Positions 43,973 to 51,612 of a stretch of 64,000 bases of DNA are shown piece by piece. The stretch lies in the NCBI RefSeq assembly GCF_027925525.1, contig NZ_BSDJ01000006.1:124001-188000 (forward strand). The letters are read 5' to 3'. The notes under the pieces were generated by a model that saw only the letters and a list, made by a program, of their open reading frames with translations, searched no databases and had not been told where the DNA came from. This DNA is from Paenibacillus tyrphae. GTDB taxonomy: Bacteria > Bacillota > Bacilli > Paenibacillales > NBRC-103111. The position numbers were made by a program, and so were the translations under genes. How positions within the stretch are numbered: position 1 is the first letter of the stretch; each line of letters opens with the position of its first letter.

Positions 43973-44228
43973 GGCGTTTGCGAGCAAGCAGGCGCAATCG
44001 GATAATCCGAGTGGAAGCGCTTCAATCCGATCTTGGCGCTACCGGCGTTTCGGCTGGCGCGGATAAAGCGCCGGTATCGGCGGATACGCTAAGAGGAAGC
44101 AGACCGCTCGGCCGGACGGCATGCAAGGCCGGGCGACAACACGATAGGGGCAGAGCCGCCGTCATGCTGCTGCCCGCGTTTTCAAAGCGATAGGGATCTA
44201 TTCATTCCAGGAGAAAAGGGTGCTGACG
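43973..44228 (+). other. Long leader between riboswitch terminator and gcvH
   Basis: About 255 transcribed but untranslated bases. ATCGGAT (43997-44003) and ATCCGAT (44024-44030) enclose TGGAAGCGCTTCAA (44012-44025). That contains the palindrome GAAGCGCTTC and resembles a CcpA cre site. Further GC-rich inverted repeats (GGCGC/GCGCC, GCCGG/CCGGC) follow. No ORF with a ribosome site is seen. Confidence 0.45.
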
Positions 44229-44627
44229 ATGAGTGAAGTGAAAGCGGGATTGCGTTATACGGAAGAGCATGAATGGGCGGAAAAAATCGGGGCGACGTCC
44301 GTGCGGATCGGCATTACGGATTTTGCCCAGCATCAGCTCGGGGACATTGTATTCGTCGAGCTGCCGAAGCTCGGAGCCAAGCTGGAGGCGCATGCGCCGA
44401 TGGGAACGATCGAATCCGTCAAGACGGTATCCGATCTGTTCAGCCCGGTCGCAGGGACGGTGACGAAGGTGAACGAAGCGCTGCTCGATTCGCCGGAGCT
44501 GGTCAACAGCGAGCCGTACGGCGCCGGTTGGATCGTGGAAGTGGAAATCGTCGGGGAAATCGACCAAGCGCTCGAAAGCTTGCTTACCGCCGAAGCCTAC
44601 GGCGAATTCGTCGCAAGTCAGGACTAA
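44229..44627 (+). CDS. gcvH: Glycine cleavage system H protein
   Basis: A 132-residue lipoyl carrier that shuttles the aminomethyl group between P, T and L proteins. The lipoylated lysine lies in 'GTIESVKTVSDLFSP' (about Lys65), and 'RYTEEHEWAEK' at the N-terminus is typical. ATG 44229 follows AAAAGGG by 8 bases; GTG 44220 is a less likely start. In Bacillus gcvH is usually unlinked. Here it heads an operon with the serine dehydratase genes under its own glycine riboswitch. It may also serve lipoate relay in Firmicutes. Confidence 0.95.
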   Translation: MSEVKAGLRYTEEHEWAEKIGATSVRIGITDFAQHQLGDIVFVELPKLGAKLEAHAPMGTIESVKTVSDLFSPVAGTVTKVNEALLDSPELVNSEPYGAGWIVEVEIVGEIDQALESLLTAEAYGEFVASQD

Positions 44628-44670
44628 ACGACCGGCAAAGCGGACGAACCGTTGAAAGAAGGTATGTCCA

Positions 44671-45354
44671 ATGCGCTTTAAGCATGTGTTTACGATTATC
44701 GGACCGGCGATGGTCGGTCCGTCCAGCTCCCACACGGCCGGTGCGGTTCGCATCGGCCGTGTGGCGCGGCAGCTGCTCGGCTGCAGGCCGGAAAAAGCAC
44801 GCGTGCTCCTGTACGAATCGTTCGCGGAGACGTACTGGGGCCACGGCACGGATCTGGCAATCGCCGGCGGGCTGCTCGACTACGATACGGACGATCCCCG
44901 CATTCCGCATGTGCTGGAGGAAGCCCGGTCGCTCGGCATGGAGATCACGTTCGAGCCGAGCACCGGAGCCGCGCCTCATCCGAACTCGGCCAAAATCGAG
45001 CTGTGGGCGGGCGATCGCTATGCGGAGGTATTGGGCGCTTCCATCGGCGGGGGCAATATTGAGATTCATTCGCTGAACGGCTTTGATGTCAGCTGCACAG
45101 CGCAGTACCCGATGCTGGTGATCAAGCATTCGGACCGTACGGGAATTCTCGCTTCGATTACGAAGGTCGTCAGCGAGGCGGGAGTCAATATCGGCTTTAT
45201 GGATGTCGACCGCAAGGGTCGGCAAGGCGAAGCGATGACGGTTATCGAGATGGATTCGGCTCCGCCGGAGGGCATGCTGGAGTCCATTCGTCTGCTGCCG
45301 GACGTGGCGGACGCGACGATCATCGATTTGGCGCAAAGGAGCGGGAAAGCATGA
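44671..45354 (+). CDS. sdaAB: L-serine dehydratase, beta subunit
   Basis: A 227-residue subunit of the two-piece iron-sulfur L-serine dehydratase (serine to pyruvate plus ammonia). 'IIGPAMVGPSSSHTAGAVRIG' (about residues 10-30, read in two parts) is the family signature. An ACT domain ('LVIKHSDRTGILASITKVVS', about 150-169, to the end) likely binds serine. It follows gcvH by 43 bases and overlaps sdaAA by 4 bases. Confidence 0.95.
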   Translation: MRFKHVFTIIGPAMVGPSSSHTAGAVRIGRVARQLLGCRPEKARVLLYESFAETYWGHGTDLAIAGGLLDYDTDDPRIPHVLEEARSLGMEITFEPSTGAAPHPNSAKIELWAGDRYAEVLGASIGGGNIEIHSLNGFDVSCTAQYPMLVIKHSDRTGILASITKVVSEAGVNIGFMDVDRKGRQGEAMTVIEMDSAPPEGMLESIRLLPDVADATIIDLAQRSGKA

Positions 45355-46268
45355 GATTTCAAACGCTGCGGCAGTTGGCCGAACTATGCCGCTCGGAATC
45401 GACGACGGTCGCACGCCTCATGATTGAGGAGCAGGTGAAAGAAACCGGCGAGACGAGGGAACAGGTTATTCGCCAGATGGCGGAATATTATCAAACGATG
45501 AAAGAAGCGGTGCGGCGGGGCATCGAACAGCCGACGGCTTCGCGGAGCGGACTGACGGGCGGCGACGCCGGCCGGGTCGCTTCCTTCGCGGCAAGCGGAG
45601 ATCCTTCCTCCGGCCGCGAAGCGTCCACGGCGATGGCCTATGCGCTTGCCGTATCGGAAGTGAACGCTTCGATGGGCCGCGTGGTGGCGACGCCGACGGC
45701 GGGCTCCTGCGGCATTATTCCCGGCGTATTCGTCAGCTCGCAGGAACGGTTCGGCTGGCCGGACGAGAAACTGGTCGAAGGACTGTTTTGCGCGGGAGCG
45801 ATCGGGTATGTCATCGCCAACAACTCGTCCATTTCCGGGGCGGAGGGCGGCTGCCAGGCCGAGGTCGGTTCCGCCATCGGAATGGCAGCGGGCGCGCTGG
45901 TCGAAATGCGCGGCGGCAGCCCGGAGCAGGCGATGCATGCGGTCGGCTTGGCGTTGAAAAATACGCTGGGTCTGATCTGTGACCCGGTTGCCGGACTCGT
46001 GGAAATTCCGTGCATCGTGCGCAACGGGCTCGGCGCCGTCAATGCGCTCGCCGCCGCCGACATGGCGCTGGCCGGCGTGCGCAGCGTCATTCCGTCGGAC
46101 GAAGTGATCGGCGTTATGCTGTCGGTCGGCCGGGCGATGCCGCGAGAGCACCGGGAAACGGCGCTGGGGGGACTGGCGCAGACGCCGACGGGACGGAAGC
46201 TGACGGAGCAACTGCGCGCCCGCAAACGAAGCGGGTCAGACGAGCAGAAAGAGCCTGTTCAGCCGTGA
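45351..46268 (+). CDS. sdaAA: L-serine dehydratase, alpha subunit
   Basis: A 305-residue catalytic subunit holding an oxygen-sensitive [4Fe-4S] cluster. 'VVATPTAGSCGIIPGVF' (about 107-123), 'SGAEGGCQAEVGSAIGMAAG' (about 161-180) and 'CDPVAGLVEIPCIVRN' (about 209-224) contain the cluster Cys residues. ATG 45351 overlaps the sdaAB stop (coupled translation). Under the plus-strand glycine riboswitch it would drain the serine made from glycine to pyruvate. Confidence 0.95.
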   Translation: MRFQTLRQLAELCRSESTTVARLMIEEQVKETGETREQVIRQMAEYYQTMKEAVRRGIEQPTASRSGLTGGDAGRVASFAASGDPSSGREASTAMAYALAVSEVNASMGRVVATPTAGSCGIIPGVFVSSQERFGWPDEKLVEGLFCAGAIGYVIANNSSISGAEGGCQAEVGSAIGMAAGALVEMRGGSPEQAMHAVGLALKNTLGLICDPVAGLVEIPCIVRNGLGAVNALAAADMALAGVRSVIPSDEVIGVMLSVGRAMPREHRETALGGLAQTPTGRKLTEQLRARKRSGSDEQKEPVQP

Positions 46269-46357
46269 AGCTGGCTGTAATATTCGATGCCCATCACTAA
46301 TAGAAGAAACAGCAGCAGCGAGAACGCTTTCAATAAGCGGATTTGATAGTCTGACAT
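46259..46357 (-). CDS. 32-residue single-pass membrane peptide
   Basis: Short minus-strand ORF with ATG 46357 preceded by a very strong GGAGGAGCCC site. The product has a polar start (MSDYQIRLLKAF), one hydrophobic helix (SLLLFLLLVMGI), then EYYSQLHG. Its stop overlaps the last 10 bases of convergent sdaAA. Family unknown. The strong ribosome site argues that it is translated. Confidence 0.6.
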   Translation of the reverse strand: MSDYQIRLLKAFSLLLFLLLVMGIEYYSQLHG

Positions 46358-46652
46358 GGACGGGCTCCTCCTTGAAATAAGAGAATCGACTTGCCATGTA
46401 TTCCAACAATTCTATTATAACCTTATAAAGGTCAAAAATGTAAATGTATAGGTTTTTAAATGGACGATAGACGCATTCGCGCAGAGCGAGTTGCGTCTTT
46501 TTGTTTGTTGCGAAGATCGTTTTACCGTACTTTTCAGGATAGATGAGCAAAAAAATTCCATCCGTTCCAAAAGATAATTTACCGTTTGTTGTAGTTTTTT
46601 GTTTCATTCTGTAGTCCGAAAAGTAAAATAAAACACAGTTTTATAAAAGCGT

Positions 46653-46666
46653 TGAAAGCGTTTTCT
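46653..46666 (+). promoter_or_regulatory. CcpA cre-like site upstream of agcS leader
   Basis: TGAAAGCGTTTTCT matches 13 of 14 positions of the cre consensus TGWAANCGNTNWCA. Confidence 0.55.
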
Positions 46667-46679
46667 GTAATGTGGTTGT

Positions 46680-47040
46680 AACGGGGAAATGCGCTTGACG
46701 GGGTAACGCAAGACCGATGGGAGCTCTCAGGGATTGCCAACGTTCGGATCGCCTGGGATGAACGGGTAAGGCATTGGCCGGAACTGCCAGATCAATGAGG
46801 ACGGGCTGGAGCCTACGATTTAAGCAGACCGGATAGTTAAGGCTGAGCAAGCTTTAAGCAACACTTGATCGAAACGGATCTTGCGGGCACGCCTATGCTC
46901 CGATTGATCCGGCAGTGGGTGGCTGGCTGCACCCGTTTTTACGGGCCGCCCTTACCAGCCAAGGTATCGTTGCCGGGGTAAAGCTCTTGCAGCCTATTGC
47001 GTACATTGGGGTCCGGGTATTTTTAACATTCATTTGACAC
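46680..47040 (+). ncRNA. Candidate structured leader RNA of the alanine/glycine symporter gene
   Basis: About 360 GC-richer bases between the cre-like site and the symporter gene, with no credible ORF. Several possible stems are seen: CTTG/CAAG near 46694-46711, CGTTC/GAACG (46741-46764), GGCT-GG-AGCC (46804-46813), and an outer GGCTGG (46921-46926)/CCAGCC (46955-46960) enclosing CCCG-TTTTTA-CGGG. I could not match it to glycine, T-box, SAM, lysine, purine, cobalamin, M-box or ykkC classes. The assignment as cis-regulatory RNA is inferred from position, structure and lack of coding. Confidence 0.45.
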
Positions 47041-47051
47041 GAGGTGAAACT

Positions 47052-48530
47052 ATGCAAGAATTGCTGCAGAGTATTGTTGGCGAAATCAACGAATTTTTCT
47101 GGGGTAAATTATTGATTGTGTTGCTTGTTGCTGCGGGACTTTATTTCACGTTTAAATTGAAATTCCTGCAGGTCCGCATGCTGAAAGAGATGGTTCGTGT
47201 TTTAAAGGAAGGGAAGTCCGGCTCCTCCAAAGACGATATTTCCCCTTTTCAGGCGTTCGCCATTGGGATGGCCGCCCGCGTGGGAACGGGCAACATTACG
47301 GGAATTGCCATTGCCATAGCGTTAGGCGGTCCAGGGGCGGTCTTCTGGATGTGGATTATTTCCATCATCAGTTCGGCATCGAGCTTTGTTGAAAGCACGT
47401 TAGCGCAGGTCTATAAAACGAAAGATAAACTTGGCTTCCGCGGCGGCCCGTCCTATTATATGGAGAAAGGCTTGAAGCAGCGTTGGATGGGCGTGTTCTT
47501 CGCCATTTTGATTACCGTTACGTTCGGTTATATTTTCAATTCATTGCAATCCAATACGGTTACCATTGCCTTTGAGAACGCATTCGGCACGAATCGTTTA
47601 ACGTTGGGAATTCTCATGACCATTGCTTTCGCCGTGATTATTTTCGGCGGTGTAAAGCGTATTGCCAAAATGGCGGAATACAAGGTTATGATTCTGGCCG
47701 TATTATACATTGGCGTTGCATTGTTTGTCGTGCTGATCAACATTACCAAAATGCCGGAAGTGCTTTCGCTTATTGTTAAGAACGCGTTTGGCTTTCAGCA
47801 ATTCGCAGGCGGTTCCATTGGCGCTGCTCTCATGCATGGAACGAAGCGGGGGCTATTTTCGAACGAAGCAGGTATGGGGAGCGCTCCGAATGTTGCCGCA
47901 ACGGCAACCACAAGTCATCCGGTGAAACAAGGATTGATTCAAGCCTTTGGCGTATTAACGGATACACTCATCGTCTGTACAAGCACGGCGTTTATTATTT
48001 TGCTCTCCGATGCGTACAAACAACCGGGGCTAAGTGGCATTGCGCTTTCACAAGCGGCATTAAGCCAGCACATCGGCTCTTGGGCATCCGGCTGTCTTGC
48101 GATTTTTGTGTTCCTGTTTGCCTTTGGTGCGCTCATTGGCAACTATTATTACGGGGAAACGAATATTCAATTTTTAAGCACAAGCAAAAAATGGCTGCTG
48201 GTCTACCGGCTCGGCGCGATTGCCATGGTCGTCTTCGGTTCAGTCGCGAAGGTGCAATTGGTGTGGGACTTGGCCGATTTGTTTATGGGTCTGATGGTTA
48301 TCGTAAACTTGATCGCGATCCTGTGGCTGTCCAAAATCGCTTTTGCAGCGTTGCAGGATTACATGAAGCAGAAGAAGGCCGGGCTTGATCCGGTGTTTTA
48401 CAAGGACAGCATTGAGGGGTTAGAAGACGTCGAGTGCTGGGAGAACCGTCCGCCGGTTTCCCGGACACCTGAAGTTCGAGCTTCGGGCGTGCCTGTCGGT
48501 CATCAAACGCAGCGACTGGAAAACGTATAA
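47052..48530 (+). CDS. agcS: Alanine/glycine:sodium symporter (AGCS family)
   Basis: A 492-residue membrane symporter bringing in alanine or glycine with Na+. ATG 47052 follows GAGGTGA. The family signature regions are 'FQAFAIGMAARVGTGNITGI' (about 74-93), 'GPGAVFWMWIISIISSASSFVEST' (about 99-122) and 'GLFSNEAGMGSAPNVAAT' (about 275-292). About 10-11 helices. It is next to the glycine cleavage/serine dehydratase locus, so glycine uptake would feed it. Its regulation probably lies in the long leader and cre-like site upstream. Confidence 0.94.
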   Translation: MQELLQSIVGEINEFFWGKLLIVLLVAAGLYFTFKLKFLQVRMLKEMVRVLKEGKSGSSKDDISPFQAFAIGMAARVGTGNITGIAIAIALGGPGAVFWMWIISIISSASSFVESTLAQVYKTKDKLGFRGGPSYYMEKGLKQRWMGVFFAILITVTFGYIFNSLQSNTVTIAFENAFGTNRLTLGILMTIAFAVIIFGGVKRIAKMAEYKVMILAVLYIGVALFVVLINITKMPEVLSLIVKNAFGFQQFAGGSIGAALMHGTKRGLFSNEAGMGSAPNVAATATTSHPVKQGLIQAFGVLTDTLIVCTSTAFIILLSDAYKQPGLSGIALSQAALSQHIGSWASGCLAIFVFLFAFGALIGNYYYGETNIQFLSTSKKWLLVYRLGAIAMVVFGSVAKVQLVWDLADLFMGLMVIVNLIAILWLSKIAFAALQDYMKQKKAGLDPVFYKDSIEGLEDVECWENRPPVSRTPEVRASGVPVGHQTQRLENV

Positions 48531-48554
48531 CAGCGATATTAAAATTTACCGGAT

Positions 48555-48595
48555 AAAAGACACGTACCGTTGAACGCGGGGCGTGTCTTTTTTTT
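48555..48595 (+). terminator. Rho-independent terminator after agcS
   Basis: AAAAGACACG / CGTGTCTTTT stem and T-run. Its sequence resembles the hairpin at 51382-51420. Confidence 0.85.
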
Positions 48596-48615
48596 GCTTC
48601 CCGGGCGGAGGATCG

Positions 48616-48661
48616 TTGACAATCTTCAATTGGTGATATAGTGTATATATTAATATATACA
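48616..48661 (+). promoter_or_regulatory. Promoter and 20-bp operator of the YtrA-type operon
   Basis: TTGACA (48616-48621) with TAGTGT or TATAGT as -10. The perfect palindrome TGTATATATTAATATATACA (48642-48661) overlaps the -10/+1 region. The flanks, AGTGTA...TACAGT, resemble operators of YtrA-type GntR repressors. Such a repressor is encoded in this operon, so autoregulation is expected. Confidence 0.7.
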
Positions 48662-48691
48662 GTTATACACCTTCAGAGGAGTGAGTATTGC

Positions 48692-49162
48692 ATGATTGCT
48701 GAATTTCTGAAAGAATGGTCTTATCTTGCCGTTTTCGTTCTTGCGGTGCTGCCTTGGGTGGAATCGGCTTTTGTCGTAGTGCTAGGTATCGCCATGCTTG
48801 ACTTAAACCCGGTTGCCACAACGATTTTGGCTTTTCTGGGGAATTGGATTACCGTGCTGCTCGTCGTTTTCTTGTTCGACCGCTGGAACGCATGGCGCAG
48901 CAAACGCAGTGGAGCAAGCGAAAGCAAGCGAAGCCAGCGGGCCTACCGTCTGTTTGTCCGGTACGGGCTGCCGGGCCTTGCCTTTCTCGGTCCCATCCTG
49001 ATCGGGACGGAGATTGCGGCGGGATTCGCCATGCTGTTCAAAGCGCCGCGCGGCCCCGTCCTGTTCTGGATGACGTGCTCGCTGGCGTTCTGGACGATCC
49101 TGTTCGCCGCTGCCGCCGCTTACGGCGTCGATCTTTTCGGGCTGACCCGCATGAATCAATAA
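48692..49162 (+). CDS. Small multidrug-export family membrane protein
   Basis: A 156-residue membrane protein, ATG 48692 after GAGGAGTGAG; an upstream in-frame ATG lies within the operator. Four or five helices are seen, with 'AVLPWVESAFVVVLGIAML' near 18-36 and 'LGPILIGTEIAAGFAMLFKA' near 104-123. These are typical of the Sm_multidrug_ex (PF06695) group, whose transport role is poorly proven. First gene of the operon with an ABC permease, GntR regulator and ATPase. Confidence 0.75.
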   Translation: MIAEFLKEWSYLAVFVLAVLPWVESAFVVVLGIAMLDLNPVATTILAFLGNWITVLLVVFLFDRWNAWRSKRSGASESKRSQRAYRLFVRYGLPGLAFLGPILIGTEIAAGFAMLFKAPRGPVLFWMTCSLAFWTILFAAAAAYGVDLFGLTRMNQ

Positions 49163-49180
49163 TCTGGAGCGTGAGTGGAC

Positions 49181-49921
49181 ATGCGTGATGCTTGCCGGAT
49201 TGCATGGAATGAGTTAAAACATAAATATATTGCGCTGCTGGCCAACGTTCTGTTCTCGGCCTTGATCGGATTCTTTTTGGCGTACGATATGGTGCGCGTG
49301 CTGGCGGGAGACGTGCGCGGCAATATGCAGCCGGGCGTTTCTTTTCCCGTGGATTTATGGCTGATTGCCGTCGTTCCTACGCTCGGCGCGCTTGCTTTTT
49401 CCAGAGAATATATCTCTTTCGGTTACTTGGTGTCGGAGGAGCCGTTTTTGAAGCGGCTGCGCTTTTTCCGGATGTGGGCCATTCCGCTTAAGGTCGTAGC
49501 CTGGAGCCGGATGCTGTATATGATGATGTGCCTTGGAATATCCCTGCTCGTCTGTGTTTCCGTTTTCGTAACGTTCAGCGGTTCCGCTCTGCTAGGCGTG
49601 CTGTCCGTGGGGGAGTATGCTGCCTTTGTGTTTGTCTGGGTCGGCTACGCCTTTGCGGTCAGCGGCATCAATCCGTATCTGGAATTCGGAACGAACGGCA
49701 AAGCGATACTTATCGGCTCTTTTACGGGGCTGCTGCTGATCGTTGCGGGAATCTTAACGTTCTACTCGTATTTTAGACAACCGGTTTATTTATGGGTGTT
49801 TGAATGGGCACGGGGAAATCCGCCGGTTGCCATGGTCTTGTCCGTACTTGTGGCCGTGCTTGGCGTGGCGGGGTTCCAACAGGCCTTAATGTACCGGCTT
49901 GCGCGCAAGGATCTTCCCTAG
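49181..49921 (+). CDS. Putative ABC-transporter membrane subunit of the YtrA-type operon
   Basis: A 246-residue protein with about six helices and no soluble domain. ATG 49181 is chosen; GTG 49175 is possible and closer to GGAG. Composition and position beside a GntR and an ABC ATPase suggest it is the permease partner, similar in size to ABC-2-type exporters. No specific motif was recognised. Its 3' end is followed by the GntR gene with an AGGAGG site. Confidence 0.7.
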   Translation: MRDACRIAWNELKHKYIALLANVLFSALIGFFLAYDMVRVLAGDVRGNMQPGVSFPVDLWLIAVVPTLGALAFSREYISFGYLVSEEPFLKRLRFFRMWAIPLKVVAWSRMLYMMMCLGISLLVCVSVFVTFSGSALLGVLSVGEYAAFVFVWVGYAFAVSGINPYLEFGTNGKAILIGSFTGLLLIVAGILTFYSYFRQPVYLWVFEWARGNPPVAMVLSVLVAVLGVAGFQQALMYRLARKDLP

Positions 49922-49983
49922 GGGCGGTCCGATCGCACAGCGGCCGGGCGTTCACCGGACTTCTCAGAAAGGAGGCGGCAGCG

Positions 49984-50388
49984 ATACAGCTACCGATACA
50001 CATCTCGGAACATAGCCGGGAGCCGATCTATCATCAAATTGAACAACAGCTGATATCGTTCATCGTGAGCGGCCAGCTCAAACCGGGGACGCCGCTTCCT
50101 TCGATCCGGTCACTGGCCAGCGACTTGGCCTGCAGCGTCATTACGGTGAACCGGGCTTATCAAAATCTGGAGCAGCGCAAATTCATCCAAACCGTGCAAG
50201 GAAAAGGAACGTTCGTAGCGGATGTGCAGGAGGGCGAAAAGAAGCAGGTCGCGGACGCCAGTCTGCATCAAGCGTTCCGCGCGGCGATTGAAATGAGCTT
50301 CCGGCTGCAAAACGATCCGAAGCAAACGCGGCAGACGTTCGAGCAGATCTTGGCGGAAATGCTGCAAGAAAGGAGGCGAGACGGATGA
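49984..50388 (+). CDS. YtrA-type GntR-family repressor, apparently starting at AUA
   Basis: Winged-helix regulator, about 134 residues: 'PIYHQIEQQLISFIVSGQLK', 'LPSIRSLASDLACSVITVNR', 'FIQTVQGKGTFVAD', then a short helical dimer domain ending 'LAEMLQERRRDG'. Family members start one or two residues before 'QLPIHISEHSREPIY'. At exactly that point there is no ATG/GTG/TTG but an ATA codon (49984), 8 bases after a perfect GGAGG (49971-49975). The next in-frame ATG upstream (49804) lies inside the previous gene, has no site, and would add 60 unrelated residues. The stop overlaps the ATPase start by 4 bases. Confidence 0.8.
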   Translation: MQLPIHISEHSREPIYHQIEQQLISFIVSGQLKPGTPLPSIRSLASDLACSVITVNRAYQNLEQRKFIQTVQGKGTFVADVQEGEKKQVADASLHQAFRAAIEMSFRLQNDPKQTRQTFEQILAEMLQERRRDG

Positions 50389-51266
50389 CTTCCCTAAGTC
50401 CTCTTCGGCTGGAGCGCTTCGTGAAACAGCGAGACGACTTCCGGCTGGGACCGATCGATGTCGTGCTGGAACCCGGACTGACGTATGCGTTAGTAGGCCC
50501 GAACGGCTCGGGCAAAACGACGCTGCTCAAGTGCCTTATGAATCTGATGAAGCCGACCTCAGGCAAGCTGGAAATTTTCGGGCATACGTATGAGCTGGAG
50601 GAGCAGGCCATTAAGACGCATACCGCTTTTGTCCCCGATCCGCTGGACGGCTGCGAGCCCTTTACGCTGCAGCAGATGAGGGGTTTTATCGGCGGCTGGT
50701 ACGCATCGTGGGACGATGACGATTTTGTGCGGCGCGCCGCGTCTTTTCGTATTCCGCTGGATAAAAGTTACGGCAAGATGTCGCAGGGGGAACGAAAGAA
50801 AGCGGCGTTAACGCTCGCGCTGAGTACGCATGCGCCTCTGCTGCTGCTCGACGAGCCGACGAACGGTCTGGATATCGCCAGCCGCAATCGTCTGAAGCAG
50901 ATGCTCGTCGAGGATGCGGAGATCATGGAGCGGACTGTTCTGCTGTCCACCCATTCGGTCGAAGATATCCGGCAGTTTGCGGATTGTATTCTTTTGCTGA
51001 GAAACGGCGCTTTGGAAGGCCCTTACGAAAAAGATGCGTTAAGCGCCTCGTGGCGCAGGCTTTGGTTAACCGGAGAAGCGCTGCCCAGTCTGGCGGATAT
51101 CCCGGGTGCGGTCGAATGGAGTGAGGTACCGTTTCCTCAACTGGTCACCTGCGACCGTACGGCAACTTTGGCTTTCCTGTCCGAGAACGGAATCCAAGTC
51201 ACGAAGGAGCAGCCGCTGCCGCTGGACGAATTGTTGGACCGGCTCCTGGAGAAGAGCGCACGCTAG
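50385..51266 (+). CDS. ABC transporter ATP-binding protein
   Basis: A 293-residue ATPase. Walker A is 'GPNGSGKTTLLK' (about residues 38-49), the signature is the variant 'MSQGERKKAAL' (about 132-142), and Walker B plus D-loop are 'LLLLDEPTNGLD' (about 151-162), with the H-loop 'LSTHS' near 186. A C-terminal extension of about 80 residues follows. ATG 50385 overlaps the GntR gene. Together with the membrane genes it forms a small exporter, perhaps responding to envelope-active compounds as YtrA-type systems do (inferred). Confidence 0.9.
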   Translation: MTSLSPLRLERFVKQRDDFRLGPIDVVLEPGLTYALVGPNGSGKTTLLKCLMNLMKPTSGKLEIFGHTYELEEQAIKTHTAFVPDPLDGCEPFTLQQMRGFIGGWYASWDDDDFVRRAASFRIPLDKSYGKMSQGERKKAALTLALSTHAPLLLLDEPTNGLDIASRNRLKQMLVEDAEIMERTVLLSTHSVEDIRQFADCILLLRNGALEGPYEKDALSASWRRLWLTGEALPSLADIPGAVEWSEVPFPQLVTCDRTATLAFLSENGIQVTKEQPLPLDELLDRLLEKSAR

Positions 51267-51296
51267 GCGAATCATACGCGAATCCCGATTTTTCTA

Positions 51297-51420
51297 TTGA
51301 CATTCCCGGGGTTCGGGGGTATGATTTTGATCAAAGCATAGTAATTTTATGGGAATAGTTAAAAATCTACCGGACTACCGGAGACACGTACCGCCTGCTG
51401 GGCGGAATGTGTCTTTTTTA
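51297..51420 (+). ncRNA. Candidate small RNA or attenuated leader
   Basis: A strong promoter, TTGACA (51297-51302), 17-base spacer, TATGAT (51320-51325), is followed about 55 bases later by a terminator GACAC-GTA-CCGCC / GGCGG-AAT-GTGTC plus seven T (51382-51420). The expected transcript is about 90 nt without an ORF. It lies upstream of the amidohydrolase gene, which could depend on read-through. Confidence 0.5.
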
Positions 51421-51522
51421 TTTTTATGGACGTCCGGCGAAGGGGGCGCACTCATACGGTTGCCGAATGGGCGGAGCGGAGCTCCTCCCGCCGGGACCTG
51501 CCTATCCATTGACCGGATCGCC

Positions 51523-51573
51523 GGAGATGAAGCCATTTTGCTTTTCAGAAGCAGGCGTTCATCTCCTTTTTTT
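51523..51573 (+). terminator. Second hairpin terminator before amidohydrolase gene
   Basis: GGAGATGAAgcc / ggcgTTCATCTCC stem followed by seven T, 40 bases before the gene. It could be an attenuator, or the end of an upstream transcript. Confidence 0.7.
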
Positions 51574-51612
51574 GTATAGCTTGCTAACCTAAAGACAGAA
51601 GGTGGGACCTCG

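Noticed and set aside
43738..44193. 151-codon ORF over the plus-strand glycine riboswitch
   Set aside because: It runs through two well-matched aptamers and a terminator; the translation has no recognisable features.
46641..46850. 69-codon minus-strand ORF in the agcS leader
   Set aside because: No ribosome site and no family features; the region looks like structured RNA.
46680..47040. Glycine riboswitch or T-box upstream of agcS
   Set aside because: The diagnostic 'CCGAAGG..GCAA..CTCTCAGG' glycine core is absent (only an isolated GCTCTCAGGG occurs). No T-box antiterminator (GGTGGNACCGCG) is present.
49804..49983. 60-codon upstream extension of the GntR gene starting at ATG 49804
   Set aside because: No ribosome site, lies inside the preceding permease frame, and adds residues unlike any GntR N-terminus; the AUA start fits the ribosome site and the family better.
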